Source: Leishmania mexicana MHOM/GT/2001/U1103
Lineage: Eukaryota; Euglenozoa; Kinetoplastea; Trypanosomatida; Trypanosomatidae
Assembly (NCBI RefSeq): GCF_000234665.1
Contig: NC_018338.1
Span: forward strand, 23,501-87,500
Direction: 5' to 3'
DNA length: 64,000 nt
Shown here in pieces: positions 10,025 through 20,300 of the stretch. The translations under genes and the position numbers were made by a program. Position 1 is the first letter of the stretch. Every line of letters starts with the position of its first letter. The notes under the pieces are model-generated. The model was not told the origin of the DNA. It saw only the letters and a list, made by a program, of their open reading frames with translations, and ran no database searches.

Positions 10025-12613
10025 TCATTGCTGTTCAGCGGTACTTGCCACGCTGCGCTTTTTGGGGTGCCGTAAAGGGCCTTCCGTGAGATTCAGTCGT
10101 TCCATGAAAACGGCTTCAGCCTTCGGTTGGGCAGATTCTACAAACATTGATATACTCTTCTTCAGCGTCGAGTTCTGCTTCCGCAATGTCTGCAGCTCCA
10201 TTTCTTGCGACATGGCCAGCTCCATAACCCGCTTGAGCTCGTCCGCCACTTTGCTATGAGCTTCCCTGCGAACATTCCGGAACGCATCGTGGAGCTTGTT
10301 GTACTTTTCCACAATGATGTCGCGATCACGGATAAGATTGTCTCGTTCAACCAGAAGCTCCTTGAGGTTAGAGGCGTCACTTGCACATCTAATTTTAAGT
10401 TCGTCCAGCGCGCTGCGTAGCTTTCCATTGTGCTCCTTTGTTGCTGCACTCGCACTTTCCACTTCCTTTCTAGCTTTGATCTCCACGTGAAGCAGCTGCT
10501 CGCACTGTTCGCACTTCTCAACGTATGCGTTGAGTTTTCCTTTCAAGCTCTCACTCTCCTTTCGCTTTTCAGACAAAATTAAAGAAAACTTGGACTCCTG
10601 GCTGCCAAGGCGTTCCTGCAGTTGTGCCGCCTGCAGCATCAAGGCAGAGATGGATTTATCAGCCTCTGTGTTGACAACTTCCAATTCCTCACATCGTCTT
10701 TTGGAAAAGTCCAAGGAGGTGGATAAATTCTCGACTTGTGCCTTGAGTGCCTGCAACTCGGCTTCCGTAATTTCCAACGTCTTTGTTTGCGCGCGAAGTT
10801 CGTTTTCCAGATCCCTGGCACTTACCTGTAACGCCGTAATCCGCACAGCAGCTTCTTGTTCTTTGTGGTTGGCTGCAGCGATATCGCGTTGCATCGAATC
10901 GTTCTCTAGTTGAAGTCGTTCGTTCTCTTCACGCATCTCGTTGAGATTTGAGTTCAGCAGCTCGTCAAGCTCCCCCAGCTCCTGTCGCATGGACTCAACC
11001 TGGTCCCGCAACCAAGCGTTGTCCTTGGCAAAGGTGTCACGCTCCAGTACAACCTCTTTGAGGTGCGCTGCACCCTGGCTGAGCTGGCTTTCGAGCATCG
11101 ACAACGCCTTGCGTTGCTCGCTTACTGTCTGCTCACTGGTACGGCACCGGTTTGAAAGTGCACTGATCTGCTCTGCTGTTTTTGCCGCGCTAAATTCGTT
11201 TTGTCGAATGCGCTCTTCGGCCTGTTCACGGGCCCGGAAGCAATCAGAGAGCTGAATCAGTACAGCATGGAAACGCTGCTCAAAGACGTCACCAATCGAT
11301 GCTTGCTGGTAGAGAAGGATCGAGCTACGCGAAATCTTCTCCCTCTGCGCAAGCTCCGAAAGCTGTTGGGCGCGTAGAGCGTCAGTCAGCTCCTGCACGG
11401 AGAGCCACGCCGAACTACAGTTCTGCTCAGCAAGCATGCACCTTTCTGTTGAATCGCGTTTAAAGGCTGTAAACTCGGCTTGCATCGCAGCCAAGGCGTT
11501 GGAGCTTGTCTGCTTGAGATTGTCCAATTCCATCAGAGCTGTTGCGTAGCTCTCCTTGACCGCAGCGAACTCGGTCTGGAGGTCTTCCTTCTGCTGTGAT
11601 GTCTCACCAAGCTGTTGATTTAGACGCAGAAGCTCAGCCTGCAAATCGCACAGCACCTTGCCCATAGTTATTTCCCTGTCCTTCAACTCTGTAACATCGC
11701 TTTCCAGTGTCTGAATCACCTGTAGCTGCTGCTCTGCTGCAGTCTGAGACTCTCGCAATGCAGAGTCGGACGCTGCAAACTGTTTCTCTGTACGTTCGCA
11801 CTTTTCTCGGAGCTGCTGTGCTTCGTTCTCAGAGACCGCTACACGCGCAGAAAGCGACCCCAATTCTTCAGAGAGCTGCCGTCGCTCTTCGTGGTCGCGG
11901 TGGAGTTGTCGCGCAAGTTCATCTTTTGCGGAGAGAAGTTGATCGCAGTTCTTTCGAAGGGACTCGTTTTCTTCCTTGAGCCTGGCTACGTGCTCGAGCA
12001 GCCTCTCCATGCTAGAGGACACACTCTCGCCGGCGTCACGGAGAGCTTGATTCTCTGCAGTCGCCTGCGCAAGCGATGATCGCAGGTGATCAAGCACTTC
12101 GGTATCTTTCTTTTGCGAGGCAAGCGCAGCCTTCAGCTCGACCTGAAATTTCGCGACGAGGCGCTCGTAGTCCACTACACGCTGGGCAGACGAGGCGAGA
12201 TCGCTTCGAGCGGAAGCCAAGCTTTCGATCAGCTGCGCGTTTTGCTGTTCCAGGTTGCGGTTCTTCTGCTGCTGGTCATCGATCTCTGTGGAGTACTGAG
12301 CTGTAAGCCGCTGCGCGACATCTAGCTCTTCTTTTAAGCACGCTACCATATCATCGCGATTTCTGAGTGTCACCTTATCTGCAGCACTTTCTTTTTCTAT
12401 CACCGTCAACTTGCGACGCAACTCTGTGTTCTCTGCGCTCCACTGTTCCACAACCTCGAATGCCTCATCCTTCAGCAATTTTTTTTCTTGCTCAGCATGC
12501 TCCTTTTCGGCTTGCGCAGAGGAAAGGTCACGCTGAGCAGTGCGAAGCTCGCCCTCCAGCTGTGTGATGCGCTGGGCGAGGACATCGTTTATGCGGTCCT
12601 GTTTTTCTGACAT
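10025..12613 (-). CDS. Large coiled-coil protein, 862 residues; first leftward gene of the strand-switch
   Basis: Almost the whole protein is heptad-patterned (Leu, Gln, Glu, Arg, Ala, Lys), with long runs such as QLEGELRTAQRDL near the N-terminus, and only the last ~25 residues leave the coiled-coil pattern (ending in a basic, Ser-rich tail KKRSVASTAEQQ). There is no globular catalytic domain. The frame is open 32 codons further upstream to an ATG at 12709. However, that interval contains, on the coding strand, a strong pyrimidine tract ending CTCTTGTAG about 18 nt before the ATG at 12613, so the shorter start is preferred. It resembles myosin-tail/golgin/centrosomal-type proteins only in composition. 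It is the promoter-proximal gene of the leftward array. Confidence 0.85.
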   Translation of the reverse strand: MSEKQDRINDVLAQRITQLEGELRTAQRDLSSAQAEKEHAEQEKKLLKDEAFEVVEQWSAENTELRRKLTVIEKESAADKVTLRNRDDMVACLKEELDVAQRLTAQYSTEIDDQQQKNRNLEQQNAQLIESLASARSDLASSAQRVVDYERLVAKFQVELKAALASQKKDTEVLDHLRSSLAQATAENQALRDAGESVSSSMERLLEHVARLKEENESLRKNCDQLLSAKDELARQLHRDHEERRQLSEELGSLSARVAVSENEAQQLREKCERTEKQFAASDSALRESQTAAEQQLQVIQTLESDVTELKDREITMGKVLCDLQAELLRLNQQLGETSQQKEDLQTEFAAVKESYATALMELDNLKQTSSNALAAMQAEFTAFKRDSTERCMLAEQNCSSAWLSVQELTDALRAQQLSELAQREKISRSSILLYQQASIGDVFEQRFHAVLIQLSDCFRAREQAEERIRQNEFSAAKTAEQISALSNRCRTSEQTVSEQRKALSMLESQLSQGAAHLKEVVLERDTFAKDNAWLRDQVESMRQELGELDELLNSNLNEMREENERLQLENDSMQRDIAAANHKEQEAAVRITALQVSARDLENELRAQTKTLEITEAELQALKAQVENLSTSLDFSKRRCEELEVVNTEADKSISALMLQAAQLQERLGSQESKFSLILSEKRKESESLKGKLNAYVEKCEQCEQLLHVEIKARKEVESASAATKEHNGKLRSALDELKIRCASDASNLKELLVERDNLIRDRDIIVEKYNKLHDAFRNVRREAHSKVADELKRVMELAMSQEMELQTLRKQNSTLKKSISMFVESAQPKAEAVFMERLNLTEGPLRHPKKRSVASTAEQQ

Positions 12614-12824
12614 TCTTGTATTCTTGCACTCTACAAGAGCGGGGAAAATAACGTGGCGAGAAGAGCGAGAGTAAAAGTTGACCTCATGGAGAGATTTTCG
12701 CATCCTCATTCGTTGCTGAAGTGATTACTGTCCAGAACCTGAACGGCAGAGCAGATCGGGCTTCGAAAAAGTTCACTCTTATTTTTTTTGATGCTACTTT
12801 CAAATCATTCATTGTGCCAGACAG

Positions 12825-13360
12825 CATCAGGCGAACACGCCACTCCTCTCCGGCCTGTCACAGTCCTATCCAGCCGTGCGAAGCAGCGCCGGACACCAGC
12901 GGTCCAGCAACGCGCCAACTCAGTCATCGGAGAGCACGGCCTCCGCCTCCAGCTCTGCCCACCCCAGCTTCGCAGGTCGACTCACAGCCGCTCCCCCATT
13001 ATGCCAGTTGCCCGCCTGGTGCCTCCCTCGCGGCGGCTCAGGCTCCCCACTCCAGTAGGCAGCGTGGGGGCAGGGTGGTGCAGGTGCGAGTCACCTTGAC
13101 ACTCTGCCTAATCATATGGATGGCACGAACGTGTGCACGATTGCAGGTCGCTGCGACGCAACGCCGTCCAGGGCCTGGCCGCCGACATCCGTGGCAATGC
13201 ATCGCTCTGACCTCCCTCCCCCTCCGTCCTAGGCGCTCCGCCCTGCCACCACCAGAAGTGGCTCCGCATTTGGCAGCAATTAGGGGGCTGTCTGGCATTC
13301 CGACGCAGAGTGGGTTACCGGGCCCTGGAATACGACGCTGTGGCGACACTTATTCGCAGA
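12825..13360 (+). mobile_element. SIDER2-like short retroposon remnant, copy A
   Basis: About 515 bp (12825-13340) is nearly identical, by eye differing at only a few positions, to the reverse complement of about 30270-30788. The element contains no continuing reading frame of its own. Its length (~0.55 kb), dispersal in non-coding DNA and the conserved 3' block (AGAGTGGGTTACCGGGCCC then GGAATACGACGCT) fit the extinct, truncated SIDER2 retroposons of Leishmania. The assignment is by size, location and repetition, not by a database match. The last ~20 bases differ between copies, so the right end is approximate. Confidence 0.75.
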
Positions 13361-13899
13361 GTTAAAAGTTATGCCGAAGAGAAAGAAACATATTGGCGCG
13401 AACACATTTATTGAAAATCGAGTACCGCTAGCCTTTGAGCATCGTGCAAAGTCCCTGCGGATGCGAAATCGTAACTGTTTCGGTGGAAGTCTTTTAGAGA
13501 TACCGCCAAGTTCACCTGAGAGACGTCCTCTTCAACACTGGCGCTTCTCTGTGCCGCCGTGTTTGCTCCCACTGGTGGTGCCAGACGAGCTGTGAAACCT
13601 GGGAATCCTGGCGCCTGGCGCCGTTTCTTGTAAACGGGAGGAAGGGGGCCGTGTGTGGCTTCCGGCTGCGTGGTGTGGTCAAGGAAAGTGTCCTGCTTTC
13701 AGATGTGCGGCTGAAGTTTCGCGGTTTTCGTCTCTTCTGTGGCGGCCCCCCGGAGGGCTGCTTGCGAGAGGGGCCCTCTCCTCGATTATGCTGCTGTTAT
13801 AACGCACTGTGCAGCTCTGGCTGTGGGTTTGTGAATCGCGTGGTGAGGGGTGGGGGAGGAGACATGCCGGAGAGAGACCAGTGATACATTCTGCCATTT

Positions 13900-14950
13900 T
13901 TTTGCGGATAATGTCGTTACGACGTAACGATCACATGAGTTAATTATTTTGCGTCGCTCTGCGATACTCCACTATTTGGGAAACTACGGATTTCGGCTTT
14001 ATTACAATGTTTTGTGAAATTGTAGATATGCACAAGTGCCTACGTAAAAGGTTTTTTTTTGCTGGAACACGTAGTTGAAGTGCAGAGATGATGTGAATTT
14101 CATAACCGCTTTATAACTTTATTCAAAGCAGTATTATAATTGACGCGTGTTTTGCCCGCGTTCTGCTGGAACTTGAGGACGAATGCAAGCGACGTCTCTA
14201 AGTCATTGCCCATTTGCAAGAGTGACAGGGTTGAAAAGGCGGTCATGGGAGATGCAGCTAAGATGAGCTGTTGCCAGGAATACGACTGAATTTAAAGCTC
14301 GAGTGTCACACGTCAACTGCGCATTATTCGGAAGCTCACATGTGGCATGCTGTGTTGCATCATTTTCTGTTTTAGAAAATAATTTCAATTAACGTTTGTT
14401 TTTCTATTTAAAACCTAAATAAATGGTGAGTGGCTGCACAGAATTTCAATTGTATTTGCAATGTGCACCTATTCTTGTCTTTTGGACTTCAATTTTTTAT
14501 GGGGAAAGATCGAATCGCTTTTTCTCTTGCCGTATTGAAAAAAAAATGTAATGGCATTTTTTTGTCTAATTGCTTCATGTCTGTGTCCCACGGTAAATGC
14601 GTCAACAGGAGTAACATATACCACGGTACGCGCAGAATTGAAAGCAAGATTTATTTCCTAAGGATGACGAACTATGTTATTATAGGTGCTTGATGCACCG
14701 CATTAAAAAAAAGAAGTATTATCTTGTTAAGTGCTTACTGCTTGTTTCCAACAGAGTTCGACGGCTGTGAAGAGCAAACACCATATCTGACATTTAGCTT
14801 TTGCATTCATTTCTCCGCGCTCTGATTATGTCTTTATAGCCAAGAAACAAAATTTGGCGCGATTCTGGAGCCGCAAATCTTATCGTATAAGTTGTGGCCG
14901 TTGAAACTCAAATCGATATCTTCCTCGCTCTTTTCACTTTTGAGTTCTCT
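13900..14950. other. AT-rich block inside the strand-switch region
   Basis: Base composition changes sharply here: long A and T runs (for example around 14050-14057, 14535-14545, 14560-14567 and 14704-14711) replace the GC-rich flanks. Short open frames are present on both strands but have no coding-like pattern. The block sits between the retroposon copy and the first rightward gene and is a natural candidate for the nucleosome-poor transcription start and possibly a replication origin; both are inferences. Confidence 0.6.
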
Positions 14951-15038
14951 TTGCTCAGCACAGTTGTCAAATATAGAGCGACAAAAAAGTTCATAGTGAA
15001 CCGCACAACAGCAAAGAGACAGCATAAAAACGATCGCG

Positions 15039-15761
15039 ATGAACAAGCAACGCATCCGGGGCGAATCCTTCAAACAGGAGTACCAGGCAGCTGGTCGCCA
15101 CCGCACCAATCGCAAGCGTGACCCATCGATGAACAAGACTGATCCTCATCTCGTTATTGCACCTCAAGCTGAGATATACCAGGGGAAGCTAGTTCTAGTT
15201 CTTGATCTTGATGAGACGCTGGTGTTCGCTCGTAGCGGACCTCTCTACGCTCGACCTGGGATTCCTGAGTTCTTTCAGATGTGCAAGGACAAAGGTATCG
15301 AGGTTGTTGTCTGGACGGCTGGGTTGAAGGCGTATGCGCAAGCTATTGTGTCGAATATCGACACATGTAATGCTGTCTCACACTGTATTTACCGTCACAA
15401 CAAGTGGTTTAACGGCCAGCCGGGCTATCGAAAGGATCTGAATGCTCTTGGTCGTCCTCTCGACCGCGTTCTCATAGTTGAAAACACTCCGGATTGTATT
15501 CGAGGCTATCAAGATAATGGCATCCTTGTCAGCGATTACGAGGGTGGCGACGGAGAGGACAACACACTTTATGCGCTAGCAGAGCTGGTGAAAGTTCTCA
15601 GTGAAAGCGATTTTACTGTTCCGCAGTTCATCGCGAACTGCGAATTACTGAAACGTGAGCCTGTGATGACGGACGTCGGGGACTACATTAATGCATACAC
15701 GCTTGATACCAACTGCTTTGATCCTGCGCATGTTCGTGTTAACCGAGATTTGCAAAGGTAG
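15039..15761 (+). CDS. FCP1/NIF-type (HAD superfamily) protein phosphatase
   Basis: 240 residues with the catalytic signature DLDETL at residues 56-61 (nucleophile Asp56, acid/base Asp58), followed by VVVWTAGLKAYA (motif II, WTA) and VLIVENTPDC, which replaces the usual 'DNSP' with ENTP. This is the small CTD-phosphatase-like (SCP/Dullard/TIM50-type) fold. Family members dephosphorylate Ser/Thr in proteins such as the RNA polymerase II tail or lipins; the substrate here is unknown, and trypanosomatid polymerase II lacks the canonical heptad tail. It is the first rightward gene of the array. A trans-splice AG at 14957-14958 follows a CTCTTTTCACTTTTGAGTTC tract. A second ATG at 15129 would shorten the basic N-terminus by 30 residues. 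Confidence 0.9.
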   Translation: MNKQRIRGESFKQEYQAAGRHRTNRKRDPSMNKTDPHLVIAPQAEIYQGKLVLVLDLDETLVFARSGPLYARPGIPEFFQMCKDKGIEVVVWTAGLKAYAQAIVSNIDTCNAVSHCIYRHNKWFNGQPGYRKDLNALGRPLDRVLIVENTPDCIRGYQDNGILVSDYEGGDGEDNTLYALAELVKVLSESDFTVPQFIANCELLKREPVMTDVGDYINAYTLDTNCFDPAHVRVNRDLQR

Positions 15762-17389
15762 ACCGTCTGACGCAGTGCTCTTTTTACTGCTTCATCTTTT
15801 GTCAAAGACGCAGACACTCTCCCACACTCGAAATCTACACTCAAACATACTTTTCTATATTTTTTTTTTTGAAAGGATTTTCTTCATTTTTTATGGCGAT
15901 GTTGCGAACGTCGGCGTGATGTTGCCTCGCTTCTGCAGCTTTTTTCTTGCTGTTGCCGATGAAGAATGCTTTTGTTTGCCAAAAGAAAAACATGATATCC
16001 TCTTTCATCTTGCCAGTCAAGTCTTTTAACCGGAGTCCTCTTGTGTGGGAGGCCAATTCAGTGAGGAAAAGGAAAGCTTAGCTACACGAACAATTCAGTG
16101 GCACTTCCACATTATTGTATCAGTCCATTTTTGAGGGCCAGCCACCAAGTACCCTTTTTGTTTTCCCTTTACTGAGTGAGTTGTCTTTTTATGCGAACTG
16201 CTGTTTTCATATTCTGCTGATTTGCTCGTTATTTGTGTCATCAGCAGCGAGAGGGACGGTATTAGGGATGGCTAAACGGAACCGCTTCGCGAGGTGAAGT
16301 GTTGTGAACTGCACATAAGCGTGCTACAGTTTTGTCGAATCAATACTTCCTGTTGAAAAGAGTTTGATCGAGGATCTGTACTAGTTTGCGAAAAAAAAAA
16401 TGAAGCAACTGTGTTTACACAATTGTTTCTATTACTTTTTGCTTAACCTTTCGCTTGGTGTAGCCTGTTATCATTCGCGTAAGCTGCTTTTTAGGTGAAC
16501 ATAGGTGTTGACCTCCTGTTGTGTACACATGTGCCTGGGGCATGATAGATTGGCAAGAAATCAGAGCATGACCGAGGCCAGTTTTATTCGTCTTTATTGC
16601 CATCTCTGAAAGAAAAAAAGGTTCGTTTTCTACGTTTTTTTTTCGTATGCGTGTGTGTCATGTATCAAATTGTGAGTGTGATGTCAATGCTTTCTTTTTC
16701 ATAACTGATCTTTATCTCGGGTCGATTAAAGAGTCATCTCTGGGATAGTTTGAGTTCTGCACCCTTGCGCTGTGTGTGGTCTGACAAAAAAAAAGATTGC
16801 CTTTGCAACCTAGATGATTGTATCCGCGAACGCTAACGTTTGCCTGTACACAGGCTTCGCTCGATTTGTCTCTGAGTTTAAGCGACTCGACAAACTGATG
16901 CTGCTTTATCCAACTTCCCATTCCTGCTGGTTCTAACTTTTTTCTTTTAGAGTCTTACTCATGAAAGAGGAAAAGAAAAATTACATTGCTTGCTCTTCAA
17001 AGGCACCCCGGCTGTCCGCCTGGACAACCAAAGCAAAGCATACATACGTAAAAACAAAAAGTCGAATAAGGCTCTTCCGCATTTAGGCGCTGTCGCCTTC
17101 TTCTCGCTATTGCTCGTAATTGGGCGGCGAGTTGTTCACCACCATTCGTAGACTTCTATGACGCTCAGTGGCGCACTGTACTGGTGCAGCGATCATTATC
17201 TTTATCCGGCACAACACACGTCGTTCAGACATCAAGTGTACATATAGAAGAAAAAATTCATAAAGGTTCTGTAGACACAGCGAAAAGGAGACACCTAGGG
17301 TTGTGTACTTCTTGATCCGTTTTCCGTGATCTGGAAAACGAAATAGAAAATTGTATTTGCAACCTTTGTTGCGAGGTTTTGCTTGTGTC
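15762..17389. other. Long AT-rich spacer without a supported gene
   Basis: About 1.6 kb, AT-rich, with several A and T homopolymers (for example about 15859-15869, 16390-16399, 16636-16643 and 16785-16794). No open frame over ~110 codons and none with coding-like composition. It should hold the 3' UTR of the phosphatase and the 5' UTR/acceptor of the giant coiled-coil gene. Nothing else seen. Confidence 0.6.
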
Positions 17390-20300
17390 ATGTCATCCTC
17401 AGTGCAAGATGCGAGGCCATCCTCGATGGATGATGCTTCTGCAATGTGGGATCAAATTCAACGTATGCCCTTTCAGCAGCTGCAGGAAACTAACGAGTTT
17501 GTGTACATCAAAAAAGTAATGTCGCTTGTCGCGCGCTATGTCTTCCTGGAATCTGATCCGAAGATGTCTGACCCCCGATGCACGATCAGTATTGCAAAGC
17601 TTCTTAAAACCGTCTCCGCCAAGTGCCTCACCGAATTTGGACGACTCAGCAGGACAGCAGAAGAAACAGCGGCTGAGATAACGAACCTGCGGAGTGCTTT
17701 CAAGGCACAACTTTCCTCAAAGGAGGAGGAAATTGAGAAGCTCAACGACCTACTGCGCAAGTCTAGGGTAGAGGGGACATCTCAAAGTGCGGCAGCTGAG
17801 CCATCGAGCTCAGAGGAAGTAGTTCGCTTGAAAACCGAGAATGATGAGCTTTCTCTTCAATTGCGAAACCTAACGCGGCGGAACGCGGAGCTGAAGGAGG
17901 TCCTTGCATCGCGCAGTGATGACACGAGTGACATTAAGGAACACTATGAAAAGGCGCAACTAGAGTACCGCCACCTTGCAGCAAGGTACAAGCGTCTTGC
18001 CGATCGCTCTGCAAAAACAGAGGATATGCTTCAGGAGCTGCGCCAGAAAGAGCAAGGCAAGAAGCAAAAGGCAGACGACGAGCTGGATCGACTGCGACAA
18101 AAAGTTCAAGCTCTGCAGCAAGAAAACTACGCCCTCGTACAGTCGCGCGATCGAGCGGAAGAGCTATGTGAAAAGCGGGAGGCAGAGGCGCTCCGTGACA
18201 TGACGGAGCTGCGGAGACTGACGAAGGACCTCCTCGACGAAGAGCGCGCAAAAAATAAATCTCTACGAGACGAGTTTGTCACCGTCAAGCAGGAGTCTGA
18301 TGCACATGTGGAGCAGCTGATGCACCAGCACGAGGTTGACCTCGACGAAAAGGAGGAGGAAATTGCACTACTCCGACGACAGCTGGAAAAGGCCACCAGC
18401 CAGCAAAAATCTCACTTTCACCGTGACTCTTCAATCTCAGACGGTTCGTCGTCGCACTCGTCGGTGAAAACCGGTTCACCTGACTTCAGCGACAAGGATG
18501 CAAAGATGTGCGTGATCCCCACGGAGGAGCAACGCAGACTGGAGCGCGAGAACGACGATTTGCACGCCGAGGTGGAGCAACTCGAACTGCGCATTGACGC
18601 ACTTGATGAAGAAAACCTTCGACTGACGCGTCTCGTCAAGAACTACGAAAGTGGCAATGAGGGCTTGTATCGACTAAGGCAAGAGTTGGCAGACCACACG
18701 CGAACTGTGGAGGTTCTCCAGGGCGAAAATGCGCAGCTACGGGAGCGGCTAAACGGCATGGAAGATTCCATTACGTTCAATGCCGCGCTCCGCGAGTTGT
18801 GCAAGCGGGTCGGGGTGACAGAGGAGGAGATCAACAGTCTGCGCCCCCAGAACGCAGCCGCGTACAGCGAAATGGACACTTTGAAGGAGGAGTTAAGTCT
18901 GCTGAAAGAGGAGGTGGAGTGGTTGGAGCGAGAGCGGCGCCATTGGATGAATAAGGTGCGGCTGCAGCCCCTCATGGACACCAAGCTGCGCTTCGAGCTA
19001 GGCCTCTCCTCCGAGCAGCTCAAGCAACTGGACAAGCTGGTGGACCAGATGAAAGCCGGCACCGTTATAGTCGAGGAAAACGATGAGAGCTACAAGGATA
19101 AATATTTCAAGGAGCTGCAGGCGCGGCGTCGCGATGCTGAGCAATTCAACGCGTTCGTGAAGGATCGCATAAATGACGCCCTGAAGAACGCTTTTGTGGA
19201 TGTGAGCGCCCCTGACACCGCGGCGGCGGTGTCGGCACTGCGGGAGCATATCGACGTGATCACCTCCTCGCCCACGGCTGAGGCTGGTGCGCAGGCTCAG
19301 GAAAAGATCGAGCGACTGACTCGGCGGCTGGAGGAACTTGAGCAGTCCGAGAATATGCGCGTGGAAGAGATTGCGCGTCTGCGGGAGCAGGTGGTGGCCG
19401 GTACGACTGAGAAGGAGGTGATTTCCCGTGAGCGCGATCAGTACCGCGAAGCAATTTTTGGCGCTGCCGGGATAGGCGCGGCCCAGACCGAAGTCGAAGC
19501 CGGCGCAGGTGCGTCGGCGCTCGGTGACTTTGGTGAGAGCGGCGCAGGGGCTTTGTCAAACGCGAAGTGGCTCACTGTAGCGAATACGCTGCGCGAGCAA
19601 CTACGCGTGAAGGATATGCTTATCGACTCTCTGAGTAAGGAGCTTACAGTGGCGAAGGAGAAGGTAGAGGCGAGGCGGGCTGCCGACGCAGAGCAGCACC
19701 GAAAGATGGAGCTCGAGAAGAAAACAGACGGTTCCTTGCAGGATCAGATCAAAGCGCTGACAGAATTGAATGAGGAGCTCACCGAGAGATGCGGCGCGTT
19801 GTCGAAGACGAATAAAGACCTCGAAGACAGCCTTGAGCGACTTGACCGAGGGACGACGAAGGAGCTGCTGCTCAAAGTGGTTCTGCTGCGTCGCCGCGAG
19901 GCAACTCTACTTCAGCGGCTGCGCCGAGCCCTCACTACACAAGAGGAGTCGAGTGCAGCTGTCAGACGAGTGGAGTCTCAGATGAAGAATACACTGGAGC
20001 GGCTTCGCGAGATACTGGAGAGTGATGGCCCCATCGCGGACGCGGTGCTGCCTCGTTCGTCTGCGGGGTGCAGCATGGAGAGCGAGATGCTTAGCTTCCT
20101 CGACTACGCCGTGCGGCATCTGCTTCAAGGCAGAATGTACCGAGAAGACAGCCGCTTTCTCCTTCATCTGAAGCAGGTTTATCAAGGTATGGAGGCCAAC
20201 CAAGAGATTTTGGAGCTGCGTCTCGACACAAAACGGCTTCGACACGAGCTGGTGGAGAAACAGGCGGAAATGGATGCACTGTCCGCCGAGGTGGCAGGTC

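Larger units (their letters stand above)
12614..15038. promoter_or_regulatory. Divergent strand-switch region (likely bidirectional transcription start)
   Basis: All genes to the left are on the minus strand and all to the right on the plus strand, so this 2.4 kb gap is a divergent strand-switch region. In trypanosomatids such regions are where RNA polymerase II initiates in both directions and where variant histones and base J boundaries are found (family knowledge). Contents: a minus-strand acceptor near 12631; a SIDER2-like element (12825-13360); a G-rich run near 13840-13862; an AT-rich block about 13900-14950; and the plus-strand acceptor TTGCTCAG with AG at 14957-14958 serving the phosphatase gene. 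No TATA-like or other sequence-defined promoter is evident, which is normal for this group. Confidence 0.75.

Noticed and set aside
12614..12709. 32-residue N-terminal extension of the 862-residue coiled-coil protein
   Set aside because: A strong coding-strand pyrimidine tract ending in AG ~18 nt upstream of 12613 lies inside it.
13371..13595. 74-codon frame right of copy A
   Set aside because: Basic start looks attractive (MPKRKKH), but there is no acceptor, no conservation cue, and it lies in the strand-switch region.
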